In this document: positions 8,874-16,719 of the stretch, piece by piece
Numbering within the stretch: position 1 is the stretch's first letter
Layout of the letters: each line of letters opens with the position of its first letter
Source of the DNA: Undibacterium sp. KW1
GTDB taxonomy: Bacteria; Pseudomonadota; Gammaproteobacteria; Burkholderiales; Burkholderiaceae_D
Direction: 5' to 3'
DNA length: 64,000 bases
NCBI RefSeq assembly: GCF_009937955.1
Contig: NZ_AP018439.1
Span: forward strand, 4,650,001-4,714,000
Position numbers and translations under genes: made by a program
The notes under the pieces: generated by a model
What the model saw: the letters and a program-made list of their open reading frames with translations, nothing else
What the model was told of the DNA's origin: nothing
Databases searched by the model: none

Positions 8874-10658
8874 TTAGTGATTATGGCGGGGTAAAGTATT
8901 TCCTATGCCTATATACGGTACAGCCAATTCCATGCAGGCCCCGGTTTCCAGTTGCCCGACTGTAGAACGATAAATCTCTTGCCATGGCGTCTGGCTGGCA
9001 GGATATGCCGGCATGCCCTCAGCCTTGCGGCTTTCCAGTTCTTCTGGAGTGATCAACATATCGCAACGCCCGGTGTTCAGGTTGATACGTATGGTGTCGC
9101 CGGTACGGATATAGGCCAGGCCACCGCCGACCGCGCTTTCAGGCGATGCATTCAGGATGGATGGACTGTCCGACGTGCCGGACTGCCTGCCATCACCCAG
9201 AGTAGGAAGGTTCAATATGCCGCGCTTCAACAGCGCATCCGGCGGTTGCATGTTCACCACTTCAGCCGAACCGGGCCAACCCACCGGGCCAGCACCGCGT
9301 ATCACCAGGATGCTGTCTTCATCAATATTCAGCGATGGGTCATTGATACGTGCATGGTAATCACCAGAACCATCAAATACCACGGCCTTGCATTCAAAGA
9401 TGTTTTCCTCTCCGGACTTGCTCAGGTAACGGGCGCGGAATGCGGGTGAGATCACGCTGGTCTTCATGATGGCAAAGTCAAACAGATTACCCTTCAACAC
9501 CATGAAACCGGCTTGTTGTTTCAGCGGTGCGGCATATGGATAGATGACTTCGCGGTCATTCGTCTGCCTGCCGTCCAGGTTGTCGTGCATGGTCTTGCCG
9601 GTCACGGTAAGACGGTCAGCGCGCAGTTTTCCTGCTTGCAGCAGTTCCCACATGATGGCGGGTACACCGCCGGCGCGGTGAAAGCGCTCGCCCAGGAACT
9701 TGCCCGCCGGCTGCATGTTCAAGATCAGCGGGATGTCATGCCCATGCGCCATCCAGTCATCTGAATGCAACTCGACATGAGCATGTCTGGCCATGGCCAT
9801 GATATGTGGCTGAGCATTGGTGGAACCACCAATTGCGGCATTTACCACGATGGCATCGAGGAAGGCATCACGTGTCAAAATACTGGATGGACGGATATCC
9901 TGATACGCCATCTCGACAATGCGACGGCCTGTTTCATAGGCGATCTGGCCGCGTTCACGGTAAGGCGCGGGAATGGCCGAACAGCCAGTCAGCGACATGC
10001 CCAGGGCTTCAGCCAGGGCGTTCATGGTGGATGCCGTGCCCATGGTATTGCAGTGACCTGCCGACGGTGCTGATGCCGCAGCTATCTGCAAGAATTTTTC
10101 TTCATCGATATCGCCTGCCGCCAGTTGCCTGCGGCCCTTCCAGATGGCAGCACCAGAACCTACCAGTTCACCATCCATCCAGCCATCCAGCATGGGGCCA
10201 CCAGACAAGACAATCGCCGGGATATCCACCGTTGATGCAGCCATGATCTGGGCTGGCGTAGTCTTGTCACAACCCGTAGTTAACACCACGGCGTCGATAG
10301 GATAACCATGCAAAATCTCAACCAGGCCCATATACGCCAGGTTGCGGTCTATTGCTGCGGTTGGGCGGCGGCAGTTTTCAAAAATCGGGTGCAACGGGAA
10401 TTCCATCGCAATACCACCGGCATCCCGGATGCCATCGCGTACCCGCTTCGCCAGCTCCAGATGGATGCGGTTGCATGGGCTGATATCACTGCCGCTCTGT
10501 GCAATACCTATGATGGGGCGACCAGAACGCAGTTCGTCAGGGGTGATGCCATAGTTCATGAAGCGCTCCAGATACAGCGCTGTCATGTCGATATGATCGG
10601 GATTATCAAACCAGTCTTGCGAGCGGAAGCGGCGAGCCTTGTTATCGTCAAACATCAT
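8874..10658 (-). CDS. xylD: D-xylonate dehydratase (IlvD/Edd family)
   Basis: Dehydrates D-xylonate to 2-keto-3-deoxy-D-xylonate in the cytoplasm, step three of the oxidative xylose route. At 594 aa it matches Caulobacter XylD (591 aa) almost from end to end. The [2Fe-2S]-ligand cysteines are present: C62 (SPCNRIH), C130 (TTGCDKTTPA) and C203 (GHCNTMGTAS). Other blocks are IVLSGGPMLDG and GDGRQSGTSDSPSILN. The ATG at 10658 overlaps the xylC stop by 4 bases (ATGA), indicating coupling. It is the last gene of xylXBCD. L-arabinonate is a possible alternative substrate for this family; the neighbours favour xylonate. Confidence 0.93.
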   Translation of the reverse strand: MMFDDNKARRFRSQDWFDNPDHIDMTALYLERFMNYGITPDELRSGRPIIGIAQSGSDISPCNRIHLELAKRVRDGIRDAGGIAMEFPLHPIFENCRRPTAAIDRNLAYMGLVEILHGYPIDAVVLTTGCDKTTPAQIMAASTVDIPAIVLSGGPMLDGWMDGELVGSGAAIWKGRRQLAAGDIDEEKFLQIAAASAPSAGHCNTMGTASTMNALAEALGMSLTGCSAIPAPYRERGQIAYETGRRIVEMAYQDIRPSSILTRDAFLDAIVVNAAIGGSTNAQPHIMAMARHAHVELHSDDWMAHGHDIPLILNMQPAGKFLGERFHRAGGVPAIMWELLQAGKLRADRLTVTGKTMHDNLDGRQTNDREVIYPYAAPLKQQAGFMVLKGNLFDFAIMKTSVISPAFRARYLSKSGEENIFECKAVVFDGSGDYHARINDPSLNIDEDSILVIRGAGPVGWPGSAEVVNMQPPDALLKRGILNLPTLGDGRQSGTSDSPSILNASPESAVGGGLAYIRTGDTIRINLNTGRCDMLITPEELESRKAEGMPAYPASQTPWQEIYRSTVGQLETGACMELAVPYIGIGNTLPRHNH

Positions 10659-11536
10659 GATGCAGACTCACTGAACTGATATTGCGGCAGACCGGGCACG
10701 TCCACACGGAAAGAAAACAGACCGCCCGCCAATGGCTGCTGTTCACGTTTTTCTGCCGACATGCCTTTCCAGGCCGTGGTCACAAAGACGGTACGCAAAT
10801 CATAGCCACCAAAACATACCTTGGTGATATTCGAACAGGGGAAATTGATGACCTGGACGATTTCTCCAGCGGGGGAATATCGCTCCACACGATTGCCAGC
10901 AAAAATCGCCACCCACAGAAAACCTTCTGCATCGACCACCGTGCCATCCGGGTGGCCACCGGTGCTGATGTCGGCAAACACACGCTTGCCGGACAAGCTG
11001 CCATCAGGTGTCACATCAAAGGCATAAATCTTTTTGCGTAGGGTATCGGTGTGATAAAACACTTTGCCGTCAGGGCTCATGCAGGGGCCATTGGTGATAA
11101 CGTAATCATGATCCCTGGCCTGCAAATTGGCCAAAGTATTAAGGCGATACAGCGAACCGCTAGGCGCTTTTTCACCATCATCCATGGAACCAAACCACAG
11201 GCAACCCTGGCTATCAATATAGCCGTCATTAAGGCGATTGTCGGGTTGATCAGTTTCCACTTCCAGCATGCTGCTGAAGCTACCGGTGCTGCTGGAAAAG
11301 CGCACCAGCTTTCCCGGCAAGCCACAGATGAAATTGCCGCTTTCCCCCTTGATGGGCAGGATAAAGCCGATCTGGTCTGGCGCATGCCAGCTCTGGCGAG
11401 CCGAACCATCTTCTGCACAGCGATGGATTTTATGGCTTTTGATATCCACGAAGTAAAGCGCGCCCGCGTGCCATACCGGGCCTTCGCCCAGATGCGTAGC
11501 CACTTCCCAAATGCAGTGAGACTGATCCAATATCAT
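10655..11536 (-). CDS. xylC: Xylono-1,4-lactonase, SMP-30/gluconolactonase family
   Basis: Hydrolyses D-xylono-lactone to D-xylonate, step two of the pathway. The 293-aa beta-propeller has the SMP-30 landmarks LGEGPVWH (metal-ligand glutamate), NDGYIDSQGCLWFGSM and HPDGTVVDAEGFLWVA. A Met four codons upstream (11548) is open. The ATG at 11536 makes a 4-base ATGA overlap with the xylB stop, like the other junctions of this operon, and is preferred. Identification as a xylonolactonase rests on family plus position between xylB and xylD. Confidence 0.9.
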   Translation of the reverse strand: MILDQSHCIWEVATHLGEGPVWHAGALYFVDIKSHKIHRCAEDGSARQSWHAPDQIGFILPIKGESGNFICGLPGKLVRFSSSTGSFSSMLEVETDQPDNRLNDGYIDSQGCLWFGSMDDGEKAPSGSLYRLNTLANLQARDHDYVITNGPCMSPDGKVFYHTDTLRKKIYAFDVTPDGSLSGKRVFADISTGGHPDGTVVDAEGFLWVAIFAGNRVERYSPAGEIVQVINFPCSNITKVCFGGYDLRTVFVTTAWKGMSAEKREQQPLAGGLFSFRVDVPGLPQYQFSESAS

Positions 11537-12387
11537 GCGCCGTACCATCCTGCGTCCACAAAATAATCACGTCCCGAACAACGCGCGGCGTTGTCAGAGG
11601 CCAAAAACAAAGTCAGGGCAGCGACGTCTTCGGTTTCCACCCTTTCGTGCAGGCATTGGGCGGCCAGTATCTGCGCTTCTTCTTCCGGCGTGTGCCACAG
11701 TGCCATCTGGCGTGGGGTACGTACTGAACCGGGGATGATGCAGTTGACACGTATGCCGTCTGGCCCCAGATCACGGGCCAGGCCACGGGTCAGGCCTTCT
11801 ATCGCTGCCTTGGCTGTCATATACAGGCTGAGCTTGCTCAGGGCAAGATGCCAGGAGATGGAACCAAAGTTAAGGATAACACCACCGCCCATGGCTTTCA
11901 TACCTGGTGCCACGGCCTGGGCACAAAAAAACTGGTGACGCAAATTCACGGCAAAACTGTCGTCCCAATAAGTGGGCGTCACATTCTTCACATCATGTCT
12001 GTCGTCATTGGCGGCATTATTGATCAAAATCTCGACAGCACCATATTCACTTTCTATATGGGCCAATACTTTGGCCAGCGCATCCAGGTCGGTCAGGTCA
12101 CAATGCATGAATCTTGGCGGTCTGGCAGACTGATGGAGACTTTTTTCCAGCGCCTGCGAAGCCTGGTCGGCGATATCCAGGAAAAAAACCTGCGCGCCCT
12201 GCTTGCAAAAGGCATCTACGATGGCAGCGCCTATGCCGGTACCGCCACCGGTTACTACTACTCTCTTCCCGGCCAGATTCGGGTAACTTGCATAAATCAT
12301 TGGTTTTCTTTCTTGGTCCGCATAGAGACCAGGGTTCCCTGCCTCTGACGACGCCTTGCTTATGCTATTACTTGCGCTATTACTCAT
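11533..12387 (-). CDS. xylB: NAD(P)-dependent D-xylose 1-dehydrogenase (SDR)
   Basis: Oxidises D-xylose to D-xylonolactone, the entry step. It is a classical short-chain dehydrogenase with the cofactor motif TGGGTGIG, the NNAANDDRHD region, catalytic SISWHLALSKLSLYMTAKA (Ser, Tyr, Lys) and C-terminal DAGWYG. It is closely similar to Caulobacter XylB (248 aa). The reading from 12387 gives 284 aa with a 29-residue low-complexity N-terminal extension. That start shares an ATGA overlap with the xylX stop. The alternative start MIYASYPNLAGKRVVV at 12300 gives the usual family length but a weaker ribosome-binding site. Which start is used is undecided. Confidence 0.92.
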   Translation of the reverse strand: MSNSASNSISKASSEAGNPGLYADQERKPMIYASYPNLAGKRVVVTGGGTGIGAAIVDAFCKQGAQVFFLDIADQASQALEKSLHQSARPPRFMHCDLTDLDALAKVLAHIESEYGAVEILINNAANDDRHDVKNVTPTYWDDSFAVNLRHQFFCAQAVAPGMKAMGGGVILNFGSISWHLALSKLSLYMTAKAAIEGLTRGLARDLGPDGIRVNCIIPGSVRTPRQMALWHTPEEEAQILAAQCLHERVETEDVAALTLFLASDNAARCSGRDYFVDAGWYGA

Positions 12388-13604
12388 ACTTGTGCAGCAC
12401 CTGAGGCAGCGTGCTCACTCATTCCATAAGCCAGGCCACGCGCGGCCAGGTTGCGGTACAGGGCACTGACTCCAAAATCCCAGCGAGCGATCGCATTACT
12501 ATACTTGACATGGTTCATCAAAGCGCCCAGTGCCGGACAGCCGATTGTGACCCGGTCACCTATATGGTGGGTAAAGCCACTGCCTGCCGCATCCCTGTCC
12601 TCGATGGGTGAAAACATGGTGCCCAAGAACAGCATGAAACCGTCAGGGTACTGGTGGGTATTGCCACAAACCTGGTTAACCAAGTCCAGCGGGTCACGGC
12701 TGATTTCACGCATCATGCTGATACCATCGAGTCTGAAATCGTCATCCAGACCTTCTATCAGCAATCTGACTTCGGCCTGGCGTATGGTATCGAGCGTGAA
12801 TGTGTCATCAAACAGGCGGATGAAAGGGCCTATCGCACATGAGCCGTTATTGTCTTTTGCCTTGCCCAGCAACAAGGCACTGCGCCCTTCTATGTCACGC
12901 AGGTTGACATCATTGCCCAGAGTGGCCCCCACTATTTGAGCGCGGCTGTTGACGGCCAGCACGATTTCTGGCTCGGGGTTATTCCAGCTGGAGTCAGGAT
13001 GTATGCCTACATCAGCACCAAAACCGACTGCCGACATGGCTTGAGACTTGGTAAATACTTCGGCATCGGGGCCTATGCCAACTTCCATATATTGCGACCA
13101 GGCACCACGGCTGATCAGATCCTGCTTCAATTTTTCAGCTGTGTCAGAACCCGGACGTATGCGCGACAAATCCGAACCTATACTGGCTTGCATGGCGGCA
13201 CGCAGGCTGTCCGCCGCCGAGGCGTCACCACCAGCCTGTTCTTCGATAACGCGCTCCAGCAAGCTGACCGCAAAGGTGACGCCACAGGCCTTGATCGCCT
13301 GCAGATCACAGGGAGCAAGCAAATAGGGAGCTTCACTGCCAGCATTTCGGTTGAGGGAGTGCTCAATCAGAGCCTGTACGTCCCCCATGGACTCGCCACC
13401 TGCGTTCAGCGCGAAAGCCAGTGGATTTTCTTTTTCCAGCAAATCAGTCACGGTTTGCACCTGTGCCGTAATGTCAAACACTTGCCCCTGCCGCACGACG
13501 ACCACACATGGCCCGTTGATCTTGCCAGCACGCCATACGCGCCCCAGCAGCACCGCTTGTTGAAACTGATCCGGCAAATAGGATATGGCGGATGTATTAT
13601 TCAT
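12384..13604 (-). CDS. xylX: 2-keto-3-deoxy-D-xylonate dehydratase, FAH family
   Basis: Converts 2-keto-3-deoxy-D-xylonate to alpha-ketoglutarate semialdehyde, the step that commits to the Weimberg rather than the Dahms (aldolase) route. The 406-aa protein resembles Caulobacter XylX throughout. Metal-site blocks are EVGIGPDAEVFTK, WNNPEPEIVLAV, GNDVNLRDIEGRSALLLGKAKDNN split over about residues 220-250, and QYPDGFMLFLGTMFSP. The ATG at 13604 has GGGAGA at a good distance, so the longer reading to 13637 is dropped. It is the first gene of xylXBCD and has its own XylR-type promoter. Confidence 0.93.
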   Translation of the reverse strand: MNNTSAISYLPDQFQQAVLLGRVWRAGKINGPCVVVVRQGQVFDITAQVQTVTDLLEKENPLAFALNAGGESMGDVQALIEHSLNRNAGSEAPYLLAPCDLQAIKACGVTFAVSLLERVIEEQAGGDASAADSLRAAMQASIGSDLSRIRPGSDTAEKLKQDLISRGAWSQYMEVGIGPDAEVFTKSQAMSAVGFGADVGIHPDSSWNNPEPEIVLAVNSRAQIVGATLGNDVNLRDIEGRSALLLGKAKDNNGSCAIGPFIRLFDDTFTLDTIRQAEVRLLIEGLDDDFRLDGISMMREISRDPLDLVNQVCGNTHQYPDGFMLFLGTMFSPIEDRDAAGSGFTHHIGDRVTIGCPALGALMNHVKYSNAIARWDFGVSALYRNLAARGLAYGMSEHAASGAAQV

Positions 13605-13721
13605 GATCTTCTCCCGTATAGCGATTTTTTTGTTCACCTGACTCTTCGCTTCAGAGTTTCCTGTCGTTAATGCCCGACAGGCAGCAGGTGTCCCGAACTA
13701 ATTCAGGTATCTTGCCTAGGT

Positions 13722-13782
13722 ATACTCGCTGGTATCAGGCCTATCCACAATTATGAAACTCACCAAGATGAATCATGATTAC
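13722..13782 (-). promoter_or_regulatory. Putative XylR-activated promoter of xylXBCD
   Basis: Minus strand: -35 TTGTGG (13745-13750), 17 bases, weak -10 GAGTAT (13722-13727). A 36-bp site occupies 13747-13782; its plus-strand parts are ACAATTATGAAACTCACCAA, centre GATGAA, then TCATGATTAC. It has the same geometry as the sites at 4750-4785 and 16623-16658. The gap to the xylX start is 118 bases, leaving a long leader. Confidence 0.75.
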
Positions 13783-13817
13783 GTTCAAGACAGGCGCTGA
13801 CAGCTGCGAGTGCGGGC

Positions 13818-14903
13818 TTATTTCCCTGTCAAAGCCTCAAGTACGCCATCAAAAGCAGGTTTGCTGGTGTAATCATCATTGAACAACAGCGGCCACTCTG
13901 TGCGTTTGTGGAACTTGCTGAGCCAGGTCTCGCCATCAACCACGCCCCAGAAGGTGATGCCGCCGCGCAGTGCTGGTGGCACTTCTTCCAGATAAGCAGC
14001 GACGATAGCCTTGTAACGCGCTTTTTGGATAGCCGCAGCGGCAGGGGTCAAAGACTTGAGATCATTGCGCTGATTCATCGCTACATCCAGCTCGGAAATG
14101 CGTACTTTCAAGCCGCGCTTTACCACAGCCTTGAAAGATTTCCTGATCTGTGCAATGGCAGGATAGTCACTGTTCACATGCATTTGAAAACCTATGCCAT
14201 GGACAGGTATATGCCGCACCTGGAAGTCATCGATCATGCCCAGCATGAAATCCAGCTTGGATTGCACGGCCTCGGTATTGAAATCGTTGTAATACAGGTC
14301 TGCTGCAGGGTCGGCAGCATGCGCTGCGACAAAGGCTTTTTCTATATACGATTTACCCATTTTTTGATAGAACAGCGACTTCCTGTAGCCTGCGGGGACG
14401 TTTTCGTCTATGACCTCATTGGCGACATCCCAGCTGGCAACCCGCCCGGCAAAATGCTTGCATATCTGCGTCACATGATGGGCCAGCATGGCATCCCAGT
14501 CGCCAGCATAGTTTTTCATCCATGCTGGCACCTGATAGTCTGGATGCCATACCAGGGCATGGCCATGCAAGATCATGTCGTGCTCCTTGGCGTAATTGGC
14601 GAGGGCATCTGCATCATCATAGCTGAACTGGTTTTCTGCTGGATGCAGGTAACGCATCTTCATGATGTTGGCGGCAACCAGGCTATTAAATTGCTGGTTG
14701 ATCAGTGCCTGCTGATCGGTTTTCTTGAAAAGGCTGCGCTTCTCGTCACCAGCGCTGACTGCCACCCCGATGGGAAAGGCCGCCAGATTTTTCAATGCAA
14801 CGGTAGCAGGGGCTTTATCATTGCTCTCAGCAGCACCGGCAGTCTCAATAAGTACGACGGCCAGGCTGGTAAGCAATAAACCGCAGAATGTCTTTTTATG
14901 CAT
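13818..14903 (-). CDS. GH10 endo-1,4-beta-xylanase, secreted
   Basis: Cleaves internal beta-1,4 bonds of xylan by a retaining mechanism. The 361-aa protein starts with a Sec signal peptide (MHKKTFCGLLLTSLAVVLIE, cleavage near TAGAAES). A single GH10 barrel follows with HGHALVWH, the acid/base Glu163 in WDVANEV and the nucleophile Glu271 in ISELDVAM. No binding module is attached. It lies 85 bases after the GH39 gene and probably shares its transcript. It is expected to act in the periplasm or outside, giving short xylo-oligosaccharides to the GH39 and GH3 enzymes. Confidence 0.96.
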   Translation of the reverse strand: MHKKTFCGLLLTSLAVVLIETAGAAESNDKAPATVALKNLAAFPIGVAVSAGDEKRSLFKKTDQQALINQQFNSLVAANIMKMRYLHPAENQFSYDDADALANYAKEHDMILHGHALVWHPDYQVPAWMKNYAGDWDAMLAHHVTQICKHFAGRVASWDVANEVIDENVPAGYRKSLFYQKMGKSYIEKAFVAAHAADPAADLYYNDFNTEAVQSKLDFMLGMIDDFQVRHIPVHGIGFQMHVNSDYPAIAQIRKSFKAVVKRGLKVRISELDVAMNQRNDLKSLTPAAAAIQKARYKAIVAAYLEEVPPALRGGITFWGVVDGETWLSKFHKRTEWPLLFNDDYTSKPAFDGVLEALTGK

Positions 14904-14988
14904 ATTTTTTCAAGAAGATTAAGAAATCTGGCTTGCCACAATCACAGCAATCCTCATGCTGCCTGGCATCTATTGTGAGCATTTTTTA

Positions 14989-16569
14989 TCAACGCTGTGC
15001 CGCTGTCAGCTTAAGCAGTATCACATCGTTTTCACGCATGGTGACTTTGATATAAGCCTTGCCTGAGCGGCTGACCTGGAATTTGCGTAACTCAGCTTTA
15101 TCCTGTGTCAGGCTTTGCAGCGTCTGCAATTGCTCTGCGCTGAGTGACTTCGGCGAACTCATTTCCAGATAGGCGGTGTGCGCATCATTGGCCAGGTAAC
15201 CAGTCCGATAAATTTGTGCCGTGTATTTACCCGGCTTCAGGCCAGTCAGTTGCAACTCCAGCGGGGCAGTCTCAACAGACGGCAATACCTTGGTGTAAAA
15301 CGCACGATTGCTCTTGTCCTGCACAGGCTGGCGATAATCCCAGGCCAGCACTTGCAGTGTCTTGCCGCTGCGGCTTACATAGCTCTGTGCGTCTTGTTTA
15401 CCTTGTATGGAGAGTATTTCATCGCCCAACTGGTGCAGGTATTTATAGGCAAAAAATGCTGGCTTGCGTAGACCCTGAGGATTGAGCAAGCCAAAGCCAC
15501 CTTCAAATGGTGCTGTTGGTGGCCCCGGCTCTTCAAACAGATCAGTGTAAGTCCAGTAACTCATGCCTTGCAATTGCCCTTCACTGGATTTCAGTTTGGT
15601 GAGGATATAGGCGGCGCTGATATAAGAATCATGCACAGGGTCACGCGGCGCATAGCTGCTACTCCATTCAGTAAAAAACAGTGGCAATTCAGGTTGGGCG
15701 GAAGCCTTGATCTGGGCTCTTACCTTGTGTACATCAGCCACGATGGCATGCGGTGAAGTGGAGAGTTTGGTATCACTGACACCATGTTCGTCAATGAAAC
15801 CGCCATCCACACCATAGGTATGGGTAGTAATGAAATCCACCGGGGCACCCGTTTTTTGCGTGAATGCCAAAAACTCCGACACCCAGGCAGCACCAGCAGT
15901 AGCTGGCCCACCCACCCTGAGTTGCGGGTCTATCGCCTTGATGGCACGGGCAGTTCTTTCATATAAATCGAAATAGGCGGCCTGATCTGCGCCTTCCCAG
16001 AAGATGGCAAGATTAGGCTCATTCCAGACTTCAAAATACCAGCTCCGGACTTCTTCTTTCCCATAACGCGCCTCCAGGTGGCGCGCAAAGGCATCCACCA
16101 GGGCGGTCCACTTTACCGGGTCGGGGTGTGAGATATTTCCCTTCCAGTAAAAGATGGTTTTCTCAGAACTTCTCATTGCATGCGGCGTGAAGCCCAGTTC
16201 CACAAAGGGTTTGATGCCCATGCGCAACAAGCGATCGTACAGTATATCTATCTTGCTCCAGTCATACACCGGTTTGCCGTCGTGCTCAGTGTAGGTTTGC
16301 AAGATATCATGGAAAATGCCATGAAAGCGCAAATAACGAAAACCCAGTTCATCCTTGATGATCTGCAACTGGGCAAGACTGTCTTCCCTGATCAGGGTAC
16401 CGGGATAATCTGAACCTATGGATAAATCAGCAAAGTGATCACGCGGCACGCCGGGAGCATTGACATCAATGCTGATACGACGTGGCGCGGCGGCATGTGA
16501 GACGTTGAACAGGCTGAGCAGGCTGAAAAAGAACGGCATTGCCAGGACGAACGACAGTGGTTTGAACAT
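14989..16569 (-). CDS. GH39 beta-xylosidase, secreted
   Basis: Removes xylose from the non-reducing end of xylo-oligosaccharides. The 526-aa protein has a signal peptide (MFKPLSFVLAMPFFFSLLSL, cleavage near SHAA). A GH39 barrel follows with acid/base Glu184 in FEVWNEPNL and nucleophile Glu301 in FFTEWSSSY. A C-terminal beta domain completes it. The open frame extends to a TTG at 16626, but that codon lies in the -35 box of the mapped promoter, while the ATG at 16569 has AAAGG in front. It forms a pair with the GH10 gene. Confidence 0.92.
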   Translation of the reverse strand: MFKPLSFVLAMPFFFSLLSLFNVSHAAAPRRISIDVNAPGVPRDHFADLSIGSDYPGTLIREDSLAQLQIIKDELGFRYLRFHGIFHDILQTYTEHDGKPVYDWSKIDILYDRLLRMGIKPFVELGFTPHAMRSSEKTIFYWKGNISHPDPVKWTALVDAFARHLEARYGKEEVRSWYFEVWNEPNLAIFWEGADQAAYFDLYERTARAIKAIDPQLRVGGPATAGAAWVSEFLAFTQKTGAPVDFITTHTYGVDGGFIDEHGVSDTKLSTSPHAIVADVHKVRAQIKASAQPELPLFFTEWSSSYAPRDPVHDSYISAAYILTKLKSSEGQLQGMSYWTYTDLFEEPGPPTAPFEGGFGLLNPQGLRKPAFFAYKYLHQLGDEILSIQGKQDAQSYVSRSGKTLQVLAWDYRQPVQDKSNRAFYTKVLPSVETAPLELQLTGLKPGKYTAQIYRTGYLANDAHTAYLEMSSPKSLSAEQLQTLQSLTQDKAELRKFQVSRSGKAYIKVTMRENDVILLKLTAAQR

Positions 16570-16597
16570 GAAGGCAGCCTTTGGAATGTGAGCTTGC

Positions 16598-16658
16598 ATT
16601 CTGCGGCCAGCTGCCAGCCTGTGCAATTATGAAAATCGCTAGCCAGCAGAACGATAAC
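16598..16658 (-). promoter_or_regulatory. Putative XylR-activated promoter of the GH39-GH10 genes
   Basis: Minus strand: -35 TTGCAC (16621-16626), exactly 17 bases, -10 CAGAAT (16598-16603). The operator-like site at 16623-16658 keeps CAATTATGAAA and GATAAC in register and matches the 4750 site at about 24 of 36 positions. The expected start of transcription, near 16590, gives a leader of about 20 bases to the ATG at 16569. Confidence 0.65.
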
Positions 16659-16719
16659 TGCCAGCTGGCGCGAAGAGCTGGCCAAAGCAGCCCTTCGCTT
16701 ACTGCTTATGCAAATACCA

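Noticed and set aside
16570..16626. TTG start for the GH39 gene at 16626
   Set aside because: The codon lies inside the -35 box of the putative promoter and the added residues do not look like a signal peptide; the ATG at 16569 does.
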